Below, piece by piece: positions 7,413 through 13,826 of a DNA stretch of 64,000 nucleotides. Where the stretch lies: positions 1 to 64,000 of IMG/VR virus record IMGVR_UViG_3300035670_000151; one strand, written 5' to 3'. Position 1 is the stretch's first letter. Each line of letters starts with the position of its first letter. A model generated the notes under the pieces. The model worked only from the letters and a program-made list of their open reading frames with translations. It was not told the origin of the DNA and ran no database searches. This stretch comes from a virus. Both the position numbers and the translations under genes were made by a program.

Positions 7413-7413
7413 G

Positions 7414-7731
7414 ATGGCCCGTAGTATCATCCCCAATAATGTCAGATCAGACAAGAGCCTAGAGCGCATAGCTGCTAGGCTTGAGTCGCGTTATGATGCT
7501 GACACAAAGCACCTAAGAGATTACCGCGAAGATATCCAGTCAATAGAATTGCTTCTAAAAGAGGGTAAGATTGATAGGGATCATGCGGATATCTGGCGTA
7601 GGAAAGCCCATAACAGATATGAAGCCATCGAACAGAAAATCCTAGATAAGAAACTAAAAGATGAAGGGGTAACGCAAGCAATCAATTACCCGTTCTTTTA
7701 TAGTTTCTTTAAGAAGCTCTTTAGGGAGTAG
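7414..7731 (+). CDS. Hypothetical helical protein, 105 aa
   Basis: Almost entirely helical and highly charged, with an aromatic cluster near the C-terminus (YPFFYSFFKKLF) that could be an amphipathic membrane anchor. Not recognised. Confidence 0.68.
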   Translation: MARSIIPNNVRSDKSLERIAARLESRYDADTKHLRDYREDIQSIELLLKEGKIDRDHADIWRRKAHNRYEAIEQKILDKKLKDEGVTQAINYPFFYSFFKKLFRE

Positions 7732-7736
7732 CAGCT

Positions 7737-7943
7737 ATGGTAGACGGTATTTTGACGGAAGAACAGCGGAAGGTGAGGGATAAAGCCCTAGTAAATAACC
7801 TTCGCTTTAAGTTCCCGCAACTGAGCAACTATGCGGATGAGGATATCGTCAAAGCTTATGACGATTGGTTCCTAACGGCGGAGAATGTAGGGAACGATTA
7901 CGAAGAAGAGTTTTTGGAATTCCTCCAGCCGGAAGATAAATAA
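7737..7943 (+). CDS. Hypothetical acidic protein, 68 aa
   Basis: Small acidic helical protein, ending in a run of Glu and Asp. Preceded by GGGAG about 12 nt upstream. Not recognised. Confidence 0.65.
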   Translation: MVDGILTEEQRKVRDKALVNNLRFKFPQLSNYADEDIVKAYDDWFLTAENVGNDYEEEFLEFLQPEDK

Positions 7944-7985
7944 TGCTGGTTCTAATAGCAAGAGAACGTTGTGAGTGAGGTAGAC

Positions 7986-8237
7986 ATGAAGGAAAAGACC
8001 CTCTTTGTTAGCTGCGTAGGTCTATCGGCTGTCTTTGGCTCGCTGGTCGGCTCTGTCATCCCCTCCGAAAGGGAAATCACCGTCAACCGGATCATCGAAC
8101 ACAAAATCATCGAAGCCAGAAAACCCGGCTATGATGATTATATGAAAGCGTTCCAGATATGCAGGGAAGAAATCTGGAACATCGAAGCATGTAAGTCCGT
8201 AGCAAAAGAAGCCGTAGCAGCAGGGCAAAACAAATGA
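7986..8237 (+). CDS. Hypothetical membrane-anchored protein, 83 aa
   Basis: ATG at 7986 chosen over the GTG at 7971 because GAGG lies 6 nt upstream. Residues 5-26 form a hydrophobic signal anchor; the rest is charged and contains two Cys. It probably exposes a small domain to the periplasm. Family unknown. Confidence 0.65.
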   Translation: MKEKTLFVSCVGLSAVFGSLVGSVIPSEREITVNRIIEHKIIEARKPGYDDYMKAFQICREEIWNIEACKSVAKEAVAAGQNK

Positions 8238-8455
8238 CAATAAGAAAGCAAATGTATCGCAAGGATATCTATGCGCTTGCTAACCCTGCTAACCGCCCCC
8301 ATGAAAGGCTAGGGCAGGCAATCGTCAATCGCTATCCTGACTATTTCAAAAGCCCCAGCGAACTCTTCCACATGAAAGACGAAGAAGCAAGGGAATATAT
8401 AAAACAGTTCTTTACGGATAACCAAATCCCCTATGAACAAATAGGACAAGATTAA
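8234..8455 (+). CDS. Hypothetical protein, 73 aa
   Basis: ATGA overlap with the gene before. Basic N-terminus and acidic helical C-terminus. Not recognised. Confidence 0.65.
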   Translation: MTIRKQMYRKDIYALANPANRPHERLGQAIVNRYPDYFKSPSELFHMKDEEAREYIKQFFTDNQIPYEQIGQD

Positions 8456-8626
8456 ATGACAATGCCAATAATCCCAAAACATATGAACAACGAAGAAAGC
8501 AAACTTATTGCCGGAGTCGTTGTTACACATAGGGATAACGAAATCGCCCAAGCAAAACATAATGCAGCACGAACAAGACTGCATAGGTATAAGATTAAGA
8601 AACTCATTGAGGAAGGGCCTTTCTAA
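8456..8626 (+). CDS. Hypothetical protein, 56 aa
   Basis: Starts directly after the previous stop codon. Ends IEEGPF, with a basic middle (RTRLHRYKIKK). Its TAA shares bases with the next ATG. Not recognised. Confidence 0.55.
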   Translation: MTMPIIPKHMNNEESKLIAGVVVTHRDNEIAQAKHNAARTRLHRYKIKKLIEEGPF

Positions 8627-8781
8627 TGAACGAACATAAATTCACGGTAACGATGAAAGCCGAAACAAGGGAAGAAGCAAGAAAGGAACTAATAGAAGCA
8701 ATAGACAGATATATAGACGGTCAACCTAATAAGGTCCGGTTTGTATCCGTCGATATAGTGAAGGAAGTAAGGAGCCGATAG
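8626..8781 (+). CDS. Hypothetical protein, 51 aa
   Basis: Coupled start (TAATG) to the gene before. Predicted beta-alpha-beta unit (HKFTVTMKA, then helix EEARKELIEAI, then strand KVRFVSVDIV), as in small phage ferredoxin-like proteins. Last gene before the non-coding region. Confidence 0.55.
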   Translation: MNEHKFTVTMKAETREEARKELIEAIDRYIDGQPNKVRFVSVDIVKEVRSR

Positions 8782-8789
8782 GATAAAGC

Positions 8790-9055
8790 TTTACATACGT
8801 GAAGAGCATAAGGAAGGGTTGTATATAGGGGAGAGAAAGGGAAAGGGAGAAGGTAGGGGAAGAGGGGAGGGTTTTGGTAGTTGAGGGTAGTTGATTTGGT
8901 TTGGTTGTATATAGGGAAAGGGATAGATAGGGAGAGTTGAGTTTGTTTTTTGAGTTGGTTGGATCGGCAGGATTTTATAAGTTAAGATTAAAAAATTTAA
9001 AGCTCACTTAGGTTAGATTAGCGACACACACAATCCAACACCAAAAAGAAAAAAC
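8790..9055. other. Non-coding segment with extreme purine/C-poor skew
   Basis: From about 8806 to 8960 the + strand is almost free of C and rich in G and A runs. TTGTATATAGGG occurs twice (near 8818 and 8903). It is followed by an AT-rich stretch (8970-9000) and then by a C/A-rich stretch. No gene is visible. Candidate replication origin, R-loop or G-quadruplex region. Confidence 0.55.
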
Positions 9056-9084
9056 TTGCACTAACCCCAATAACCCCCTAAACC
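9056..9084 (+). promoter_or_regulatory. Promoter, TTGCAC-17-TAAACC
   Basis: TTGCAC at 9056-9061 and TAAACC at 9079-9084 with a 17-nt spacer. Drives the DUF2786-like gene at 9120. A CGAATCACC motif follows at about 9099. Same layout as the other promoters of this region, but the spacer lacks CGAATC. Confidence 0.5.
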
Positions 9085-9119
9085 AGTCTCAACAGCAACG
9101 AATCACCTAGGAAGCAAAC

Positions 9120-9818
9120 ATGACCAACCGGGACGACATCATCCGCAAGCTGAACGCAATTAAAGCGAAGGCTAATAACGCTGGAACTCCCGAAGAGGCA
9201 ATGGCGTTTGCTAATGCTTTCGAAAAGATGATGGCAAAGTATCGCCTCACTGAGACTGACCTAGAAGTTAAGTCCAGTAAGGTTGAAAGCTTTACTAAGA
9301 AGCCCCGCAAAGAGACGGATAAGATGGAGCTTATCTGTAAGGCCATTGCTAAGCTTACCGATACATATGCGGTTAAAAGCGAAGACAATAAAAACATCAT
9401 CTTTTACGGTCTTCCCGTAGACCTTCAATATGCCAACTGGCTTTATGACCTCATTTCAGATAGCCTTATCACCGGCTATCATAAGCTTCCCATGACTGTT
9501 GCTTATCACCGGCTCATTAACAATGGGGTTAAGGGTGATGAAATCAAGCATAACTTTAAATTGGGGTTCCTTGTGGCGGTTCATGAATCCCTAGTTAAAA
9601 TGATTGCAGAAAAGGAAGTAGCTGGTAACGCTCTTATTGTGCTGAAACAAGATATCATTCTTAGGGAAATGCCCAAAGCCAAAGGGCAAAAGACCAGCAA
9701 GAAAGATATTGCCCTTTACACCGGAAGCCAAGAAATAGCTGGACATGGCTATGAAGAAGGTTCTAAGGTGAAGCTCAGCAAGGGGGTTGAGTCGGAAGTG
9801 AAAGGATATCTGGAATGA
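9120..9818 (+). CDS. DUF2786-domain protein
   Basis: 232 aa. The N-terminus (IIRKLNAIKAKANNAGTPEE ... MMAKYRLTETDL) matches the DUF2786 pattern, in which a helical pair binds an unknown partner; the C-terminal 150 residues resemble the phage domain often fused to it. Molecular function is not known. Stands alone behind its own promoter, after the purine-skewed segment. Confidence 0.78.
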   Translation: MTNRDDIIRKLNAIKAKANNAGTPEEAMAFANAFEKMMAKYRLTETDLEVKSSKVESFTKKPRKETDKMELICKAIAKLTDTYAVKSEDNKNIIFYGLPVDLQYANWLYDLISDSLITGYHKLPMTVAYHRLINNGVKGDEIKHNFKLGFLVAVHESLVKMIAEKEVAGNALIVLKQDIILREMPKAKGQKTSKKDIALYTGSQEIAGHGYEEGSKVKLSKGVESEVKGYLE

Positions 9819-9922
9819 AGCGCAAGCTAAAGCGGATCATCAAGAAGCTTAAGGAATGGTTATTAGGTTGCCCCGCGTCTAAGGATGCGGGGCTTTTATT
9901 TTGCCTTCTAAAGGTTCCCTAA
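9815..9922 (+). CDS. Small ORF across a terminator, 35 aa
   Basis: ATGA overlap with the gene before and a very basic first half (KRKLKRIIKKLKEW). The second half runs through the terminator hairpin, so only the basic part may be meaningful, or this is not a gene. Confidence 0.25.
   Translation: MKRKLKRIIKKLKEWLLGCPASKDAGLLFCLLKVP
9871..9900 (+). terminator. Rho-independent terminator
   Basis: CCCCGC (9871-9876) pairs with GCGGGG (9887-9892), followed by CTTTTATTTT. Ends the 9120 transcript. Confidence 0.85.
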
Positions 9923-9935
9923 TCTAACCTTAGAG

Positions 9936-9951
9936 TGTTCCACGTGAAACA
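9936..9951. promoter_or_regulatory. parS-like ParB-binding box
   Basis: TGTTCCACGTGAAACA differs from the bacterial parS consensus TGTTTCACGTGAAACA at one position. It lies in non-coding DNA between flanking CTAACCTTA (9924-9932) and TAAGGTTAG (9958-9966). A host ParB could recognise it. The ParB-like protein at 37424 appears to lack the helix-turn-helix that reads parS. Confidence 0.75.
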
Positions 9952-10008
9952 TTTAGATAAGGTTAGCGGGCTTTCTGGTTTCGTTTTATTCTGGTTCAAA
10001 GATATCGC

Positions 10009-10038
10009 TTGACCGAATCAGCGAATCACCCCATAGAC
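10009..10038 (+). promoter_or_regulatory. Promoter with CGAATC spacer, TTGACC-17-CATAGA
   Basis: TTGACC at 10009-10014, CATAGA at 10032-10037. CGAATC occurs twice inside. A predicted start near 10042 would give an RNA that opens with a long paired element (next entry). Confidence 0.6.
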
Positions 10039-10040
10039 AT

Positions 10041-10140
10041 AAGCGTTGACCGGGTGTGTCCTTCCGACGCAATGAAGCCCCCTCATAGCTGGGTTATCCA
10101 CCCCCACCCGAAAACCTAGCTGCCCGGTCAACACCCATCT
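10041..10140 (+). ncRNA. Candidate structured small RNA A
   Basis: Starts just after a promoter and ends before a terminator. GTTGACCGGG (10045-10054) pairs perfectly with CCCGGTCAAC (10123-10132). TAGCTGGGTT pairs with AACCTAGCTG (two G-U pairs) directly against the outer stem. No open frame of note. Promoter, closed fold and terminator together argue for a discrete RNA. Confidence 0.55.
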
Positions 10141-10158
10141 TTCATTATTAGCCGATTT

Positions 10159-10179
10159 AAAGCCCCTTAGAGGGCTTTT
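10159..10179 (+). terminator. Rho-independent terminator of RNA A
   Basis: AAAGCCC (10159-10165) and GGGCTTT (10172-10178) with a short T-run. Confidence 0.65.
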
Positions 10180-10181
10180 GT

Positions 10182-10243
10182 GCGTTCTAGGCTACCCAAC
10201 TACCCTAAAGCCCTTAAAAAGCTCTGAGAAGGGCTTAAAACGC
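10182..10243 (+). ncRNA. Nested hairpin element
   Basis: GCGTT (10182-10186) pairs with AACGC (10239-10243), and inside AAGCCCTT (10208-10215) pairs with AAGGGCTT (10229-10236). The right half recurs near 12892-12915 (GGGGCTTAAAACGC), so this is a repeated element of the intergenic regions. Confidence 0.45.
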
Positions 10244-10332
10244 ATTCTAGGATATAATCTAAGATTAAATGCTGGTGGGAAGCCCTGAGAACAAGTTTCG
10301 ACAAAAAAAGTTGGTAAGAGTGAAAAAAGCTC

Positions 10333-10361
10333 TTGCACGAATCATCTAAGGCCATTAGCTA
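10333..10361 (+). promoter_or_regulatory. Promoter with CGAATC spacer, TTGCAC-17-TAGCTA
   Basis: TTGCAC at 10333-10338 and TAGCTA at 10356-10361, spacer 17 nt with CGAATC adjoining the -35 box. Drives the 10418 gene. Confidence 0.65.
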
Positions 10362-10417
10362 ATAGTCATCGCCACTGAGAAGGCGAAAACACAAACATCA
10401 GTCGGAAGGAAGACAAC

Positions 10418-11032
10418 ATGAACAAGGAAGCAATCGAACAGGCCGGTTTCACCGTCGATCAGGCCGGCAAGGTCCGTGTCGGTGGCAAGCTGGTGAAGGC
10501 AGAAGTGGCAGAAGCTGCTGCCCGTGGTGGCATCATCGCCAACTTCGATCCCAACGAACTCCGCCGTAAGAAGGTCAATAAGGCCGCACAGGGTGGCAAG
10601 AGCCTTGTGGAAGCCCTCAACGCCATCAGCCCCGATATCGCTCTGCTGAACGTCGGCATGACCGCCAAGGTGGCGATCCCCAAGACTGCCGAGGGCGGCA
10701 AGAACCCCCTCCGTTCGTTCATGATGGGCGTGGTTACGAAGCTCAACAACGTGACGCAGGCAGGCCGGGAATGGGCAGGACGCAAGTTCGACACGCTTTC
10801 GGATGAGGATGGCGAATTCGCCTATATCACCCGTCTGCCGGATGGTGAGCCTCATGTTCGCAAGACTCCGACCTCGCGGTCTGGTGCGGCTGCGGCGAAT
10901 TCCAGCAACAATCTCGCCGAAGCGCTGGCTGGTGCCCGTCAGCATCTTTCGGGCAACTCCGAAGAAAACAAGGAAGAGGGCCAGCAGGAAGGCGGCGAAG
11001 CGAGCGAAGAGGCAACGGTTTTGACGCACTAA
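10418..11032 (+). CDS. Hypothetical protein, 204 aa, GC-rich gene
   Basis: Strong ribosome site (GGAAGGAAG) 10-12 nt before ATG, its own promoter and its own terminator: a monocistronic, probably highly expressed gene. GC content is clearly higher than in its neighbours. Basic, Gly/Ala-rich body with an unstructured acidic tail (residues 180-204, many Glu/Gln). Not recognised; could be a DNA- or RNA-binding protein. Confidence 0.8.
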   Translation: MNKEAIEQAGFTVDQAGKVRVGGKLVKAEVAEAAARGGIIANFDPNELRRKKVNKAAQGGKSLVEALNAISPDIALLNVGMTAKVAIPKTAEGGKNPLRSFMMGVVTKLNNVTQAGREWAGRKFDTLSDEDGEFAYITRLPDGEPHVRKTPTSRSGAAAANSSNNLAEALAGARQHLSGNSEENKEEGQQEGGEASEEATVLTH

Positions 11033-11066
11033 TAAAAGTGCCTCTTACCACCTTTCTAAACAACTT

Positions 11067-11096
11067 AAGGCAGGGTTGACGCCCTGCCTTTTTTTT
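11067..11096 (+). terminator. Strong Rho-independent terminator
   Basis: AAGGCAGGG/CCCTGCCTT with loop TTGACG and eight T. Ends the 10418 transcript. Confidence 0.95.
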
Positions 11097-11098
11097 GC

Positions 11099-11127
11099 TT
11101 GCCAAACCCCCGAATCGTCTATAGACC
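11099..11127 (+). promoter_or_regulatory. Promoter with CGAATC spacer, TTGCCA-17-TAGACC
   Basis: TTGCCA at 11099-11104, TAGACC at 11122-11127, spacer 17 nt containing CGAATC. Starts just after a terminator, so it restarts transcription for the 11237 gene. The leader of about 100 nt holds no clear gene. Confidence 0.6.
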
Positions 11128-11236
11128 GGGAACAGGTGAGAAAGCCTGAGAACGCAGAAACGAAAGGTGATTGTTGGAACCAAATTAAGGGTCTGCGGTT
11201 TTAACTATGAACCTGCTATCCTTGGAGTAACATCAA

Positions 11237-11470
11237 ATGCCGAAACAGAACGTCATAAAGGTTTTTAAGCCTCATTCCAAAAAGGCTGACTTTACGGTTC
11301 TAGGCGTCACCCCGCAGCAGGGAGTGCGGAAGCTGGGCCAATTGGTCGATGAAGAGGCTTCCGCCAAGGCCCTTAAGGGCTTCCAGTCATTGAAGCGACT
11401 TGGCTTTGACTCCTTGACCTTCCACCATCAGGGAAGGAAGATCAAGATTGAGACGGCAAGGGCAGCTTAA
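11237..11470 (+). CDS. Hypothetical basic protein, 77 aa
   Basis: GGAG 10 nt before ATG. Basic, with a Lys/Arg-rich C-terminus. Own promoter and a long 3' region with structured RNA and a terminator. Not recognised. Confidence 0.75.
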   Translation: MPKQNVIKVFKPHSKKADFTVLGVTPQQGVRKLGQLVDEEASAKALKGFQSLKRLGFDSLTFHHQGRKIKIETARAA

Positions 11471-11503
11471 CACTTATTTCCACTCTAATTGGAGGTATAG
11501 GTA

Positions 11504-11524
11504 ATGACCAACAGTTTATTATGA
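11504..11524 (+). CDS. Mini-ORF MTNSLL with strong ribosome site
   Basis: GGAGGT (11491-11496) lies 7 nt before an ATG followed by only six codons and TGA. The possible pseudoknot begins 3 nt after the stop. The arrangement resembles leader peptides that couple ribosome position to RNA folding, but the downstream target is unclear. Confidence 0.35.
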   Translation: MTNSLL

Positions 11525-11526
11525 TA

Positions 11527-11585
11527 GGGCAATCTCCCTTATGCCCGTAAATAGGGAGCATGATTCGTGAAGCGACAGCGAATCA
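11527..11585 (+). ncRNA. Candidate H-type pseudoknot plus hairpin
   Basis: GGGCA (11527-11531) can pair with TGCCC (11542-11546), and CTCCCT (11534-11539) with AGGGAG (11553-11558); the order S1-S2-S1'-S2' is that of a pseudoknot, or of two alternative folds. TGATTCG (11561-11567) pairs with CGAATCA (11579-11585). Confidence 0.5.
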
Positions 11586-11586
11586 G

Positions 11587-11624
11587 TAGGAGAGCGTTGG
11601 CTTCGGGTCAACCTCTCCTATTTT
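11587..11624 (+). terminator. Terminator with UUCGG loop
   Basis: TAGGAGAG/CTCTCCTA outside and GTTGGC/GTCAAC inside, loop TTCGG, followed by TTTT. Closes the 11237 transcript with its structured 3' end. Confidence 0.85.
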
Positions 11625-11644
11625 CGTTTCTAATGGGGTTTCTT

Positions 11645-11745
11645 ATATTCTGGCATTATGGAGTTAATGAGATATGGGCATTTTAGGTTTCTCATTAATT
11701 GGCATTTTGGGATACTACTGTCTATTGATTTTTGGCATTTTGTAT
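11645..11745. repeat. GGCATT direct repeats upstream of HNH gene
   Basis: GGCATTAT, then GGCATTTT three times between 11651 and 11742, each within 20-35 bp of the next. The first 45 bases match 4591-4640. They may be binding sites or the left end of a mobile cassette. Confidence 0.55.
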
Positions 11746-11760
11746 CTTACGCGGGAGAAA

Positions 11761-12284
11761 TGAAAGAAACATTCCTCCCCATACCAGAAACACCCTTATT
11801 AATATCCAACTTAGGTAGGGTATTTAATCCGACTACTAATAGATTTAGGAAGCCGCAAGTTACCACACCCGGTTATCTAAATATTATAAGTGGTGGCAAA
11901 GATTATAATATCCATATATGGGTATGCACTTTATTTAACGGACCTAAGCCCACAGACGGTAAATTTGTCTGTAGGCACTTAGATGATGATAAGTCTAATA
12001 ATGTTTGGACTAATTTAGCTTGGGGAACTTACCAAGATAATGCGGATGATGCGGTTAGGAATGGTAAGATAGATTATTCCAAAGCATTAAAAGGCTCTGA
12101 AAAGCCTAATTCTAAATTGACAGAAACAAAAGTAGAAGAAATTAGAAAGCTATTGGATACCGGAATGTATCATAAAGATATAGCTAAACTATTTGGTGTG
12201 CATAAATCCCAAATATCAAAGATAAAATTGGGAACTGGCTGGAAATCAACTTTGAAACCGGGAACCGGCCAACTTTCACCATAG
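11761..12284 (+). CDS. HNH homing endonuclease with C-terminal HTH
   Basis: 174 aa from the ATG at 11761; the frame stays open 34 codons upstream through the repeats, which I treat as non-coding. HNH_3-type core (CRHLDDDKSNNVWTNLAWG near residue 80) followed by a helix-turn-helix (YHKDIAKLFGVHKSQISKIK near 140-160), as in phage homing endonucleases. It stands alone between terminators in the gene-poor region. Confidence 0.88.
12228..12249. repeat. 22-bp repeat shared with 5190-5211
   Basis: Inside the HNH 3' end; 21 of 22 bases match 5190-5211. GGGAACCGGC recurs again at about 12260. Confidence 0.6.
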
Positions 12285-12337
12285 GACTAGCCAGAAGCCC
12301 CTTGGGGTGGGGTGGGAGCCTCGCGGCCCCCTCCCGG

Positions 12338-12490
12338 TCACTCCGGCTTCTCCCGTAGCTGGTAGGTTCCCGGCTCCAGCCCCCACCCCGTAGCGTGGTT
12401 CTCGCATATGTTGCGGGCTTGTCTTTCGCTTTCCGCTTCTACTTCCCCAATCAAGCTACCGTCAAGCCATTCGATCCAGAATTTTTTCAT
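12338..12490 (-). CDS. Hypothetical protein, 50 aa
   Basis: ATG at 12490 with AGGA about 10 nt upstream and a family promoter 30 nt further. Begins MKKFWIEWLDGSLIGEVEAE; compact acidic protein. It is the only minus-strand gene of the 0-16 kb region. Confidence 0.6.
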   Translation of the reverse strand: MKKFWIEWLDGSLIGEVEAESERQARNICENHATGWGLEPGTYQLREKPE

Positions 12491-12519
12491 GGTAGGTTCC
12501 TTTCGTTCGGTGTGATTAT

Positions 12520-12548
12520 TTAATGGCGAATTATTTAGTGATTCGCAA
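12520..12548 (-). promoter_or_regulatory. Promoter with CGAATC, TTGCGA-17-CATTAA (minus strand)
   Basis: TTGCGA (12548-12543) and CATTAA (12525-12520) with a 17-nt spacer; CGAATC overlaps the -35 box. Drives the 50-aa gene at 12490. Confidence 0.5.
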
Positions 12549-12574
12549 GCCCCTTTTTTAATGGGGTTCTATTT

Positions 12575-12690
12575 AATTTCCTTCCTAGGTTTTTGTGCCG
12601 CCTAGCGAAGGGCATTAGTCCAACAATGAGAAAGAGCCAGTTGCCTCTAGGGGAGGCTGGACCGTCTGGGTTGCCCCGTCCGGTGACTCC
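12575..12690 (-). ncRNA. Candidate structured small RNA B (minus strand)
   Basis: Lies just downstream of a minus-strand family promoter. Read on that strand it contains CCAG-CCTC...GAGG-CAA-CTGG as a nested hairpin and GGAC...GGTCC around GGGG/CCC. No open frame. Weak CCCC/GGGG hairpin near 12560 could end it. Confidence 0.4.
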
Positions 12691-12691
12691 C

Positions 12692-12720
12692 TCTTAGGGC
12701 GATTCGGCATTTAATGTCAA
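12692..12720 (-). promoter_or_regulatory. Promoter with CGAATC spacer, TTGACA-17-CTAAGA (minus strand)
   Basis: Consensus -35 TTGACA (12720-12715), 17-nt spacer with CGAATC, CTAAGA at 12697-12692. No gene follows closely on this strand, which suggests an RNA product. Confidence 0.55.
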
Positions 12721-12724
12721 ACCT

Positions 12725-12766
12725 AAAAATCACTTTTCTGGAATGAGATTAAAAAAATCACTTTTC
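12725..12766. repeat. Direct repeat AAAAATCACTTTTC x2
   Basis: Identical 14-mers at 12725-12738 and 12753-12766, 28 bp apart start to start, i.e. on one helix face nearly three turns apart. Operator-like, next to a minus-strand promoter. Confidence 0.6.
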
Positions 12767-12986
12767 ACTTGAAATAACTTTATTTGCTTATTTCCGACCT
12801 TCTTACGAGTCGCACTCTTGAAACGCTCATACAGGGCCGAATCACCTCTTTTAGGTGTTAGGGTAGCTTAGGCCCCCTAAAGGCCCTGTAAGGGGCTTAA
12901 AACGCCTTATAGGGGCTATTAGGTTTGGCATGGCTCTTGCAACATACGCGCACGGGTGTCTGTTTGGTATTAGAGCAAGGAATCCG

Positions 12987-13022
12987 CTAATCTAAGCTAG
13001 CCGTCCGATGAGCTTAGATTAG
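12987..13022. repeat. Perfect 12-bp inverted repeat
   Basis: CTAATCTAAGCT (12987-12998) and AGCTTAGATTAG (13011-13022) with 12 nt between. Related TAATCTAA words occur near 9923 and 10256. Operator or hairpin just upstream of a promoter. Confidence 0.65.
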
Positions 13023-13048
13023 GGGCAAAAATAATTTCATTTTAGCGC

Positions 13049-13078
13049 TTGACCGAATCACGAATCCGCCCCTAGATA
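13049..13078 (+). promoter_or_regulatory. Promoter with CGAATC spacer, TTGACC-18-TAGATA
   Basis: TTGACC 13049-13054 and TAGATA 13073-13078; spacer 18 nt with GAATCACGAATC. Nearly the same sequence as the promoter at 10009. Confidence 0.65.
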
Positions 13079-13080
13079 GG

Positions 13081-13285
13081 GACATCGGCGGGAACAAGCC
13101 CCGCCACCTAGGCCCGATGACGGTAAGCCCCTAGGTTAATCGCCTAATGGTTAGGCGTTCCCCTTAGGGGCTAGGTTGGGCCGTTATGTCATCCGCTTTA
13201 CCTAGCAACCCACAATGGGGCTTACTCAATCAGACACTAACGATTGAGCCATTAGGAAAGCGGTTAAGCAATTAACCGCCGTTCC
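13081..13285 (+). ncRNA. Candidate multi-helix RNA C (leader of 13327 operon)
   Basis: At least five paired elements follow the promoter: GGCGGG/CCCGCC (13087-13105); GCCCCTA/TAGGGGC (13127/13165) enclosing CGCCTAA-TGG-TTAGGCG (13141-13157); CCGCTTT/AAAGCGG (13193/13257) with CCTA/TAGG and CTCAATC/GATTGAG (13225/13242) inside; GGTTAA/TTAACC at 13262-13277. No frame is coding. It is either a long structured 5' leader of the 13327 operon or a separate RNA. Confidence 0.6.
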
Positions 13286-13326
13286 TAAAGCTAGTGGAAT
13301 AAACTAACCAATCTGGAGTCGGAACC

Positions 13327-13428
13327 ATGACGAATAATCTTTATCTCGATATCGCTTTGGTAATTGCCAATCTTCTTTTCTTGGCTGTTATCGCGGCTTT
13401 CCTCTTTGGGTTTGTCACAAGTGAATAA
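13327..13428 (+). CDS. Single-span small membrane protein, 33 aa
   Basis: GGAG about 11 nt before ATG. One long hydrophobic stretch (residues 9-29). The GTG of the next gene lies inside its end. Function unknown. Confidence 0.6.
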   Translation: MTNNLYLDIALVIANLLFLAVIAAFLFGFVTSE

Positions 13429-13570
13429 GCCAATTCGCTATGAAGTGACTAACAAAGTCACCGGAAAAACAAAGCGCTATAAGACAAGCGCTGGTGCAAG
13501 CCGCGCCATGGATAAGGCGGATAACGCCTATGGTGCATATATCACGACAAGAAAGGCGATTTACGCATGA
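13421..13570 (+). CDS. Hypothetical basic protein, 49 aa
   Basis: GTG start overlapping the previous stop. Contains NKVTGKTKRYKTSAGASRA; basic, likely nucleic-acid binding. The upstream part of the open frame overlaps the membrane-protein gene in another frame and is not used. Confidence 0.6.
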   Translation: MNKPIRYEVTNKVTGKTKRYKTSAGASRAMDKADNAYGAYITTRKAIYA

Positions 13571-13767
13571 AACAATTTATTAGCGATGAAACAATGAAAC
13601 AGGCAATTAAGGGCATTGAGGATATCGCCGTTAATAAAGATAACTTTTACGCTACTGCCTACGGTAGTTTGTGGGCGTCCAATGTGACGCGGCTCTATAC
13701 TCCCGACCAGATGCGGGAAATTGCCCTTGCATGGGCCGAACGGCATACGGAAATATTCGGATATTAA
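13567..13767 (+). CDS. Hypothetical protein, 66 aa
   Basis: ATGA coupling with the gene before. Small helical protein. Not recognised. Confidence 0.65.
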   Translation: MKQFISDETMKQAIKGIEDIAVNKDNFYATAYGSLWASNVTRLYTPDQMREIALAWAERHTEIFGY

Positions 13768-13826
13768 TTAATGCGCCACTAGCTTTGGGAGCGAAAGACT
13801 CCGCAACATTTAGAAAGGCTTTATTT

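Noticed and set aside
10355-11029. Long open frame on the minus strand opposite the 10418 gene
   Set aside because: It mirrors a GC-rich gene with a good ribosome site, promoter and terminator; the antisense frame has none of these.
11504-11546. Programmed -1 frameshift or stop read-through at the mini-ORF
   Set aside because: No X XXY YYZ heptamer in the right frame, and tandem stops TGA TAG with no open frame after them.
11658-11760. 34-codon N-terminal extension of the HNH gene
   Set aside because: It is made of the GGCATTTT repeats (reading GHF/WHF), has no family match and shares its DNA with a non-matching frame at 4.6 kb.
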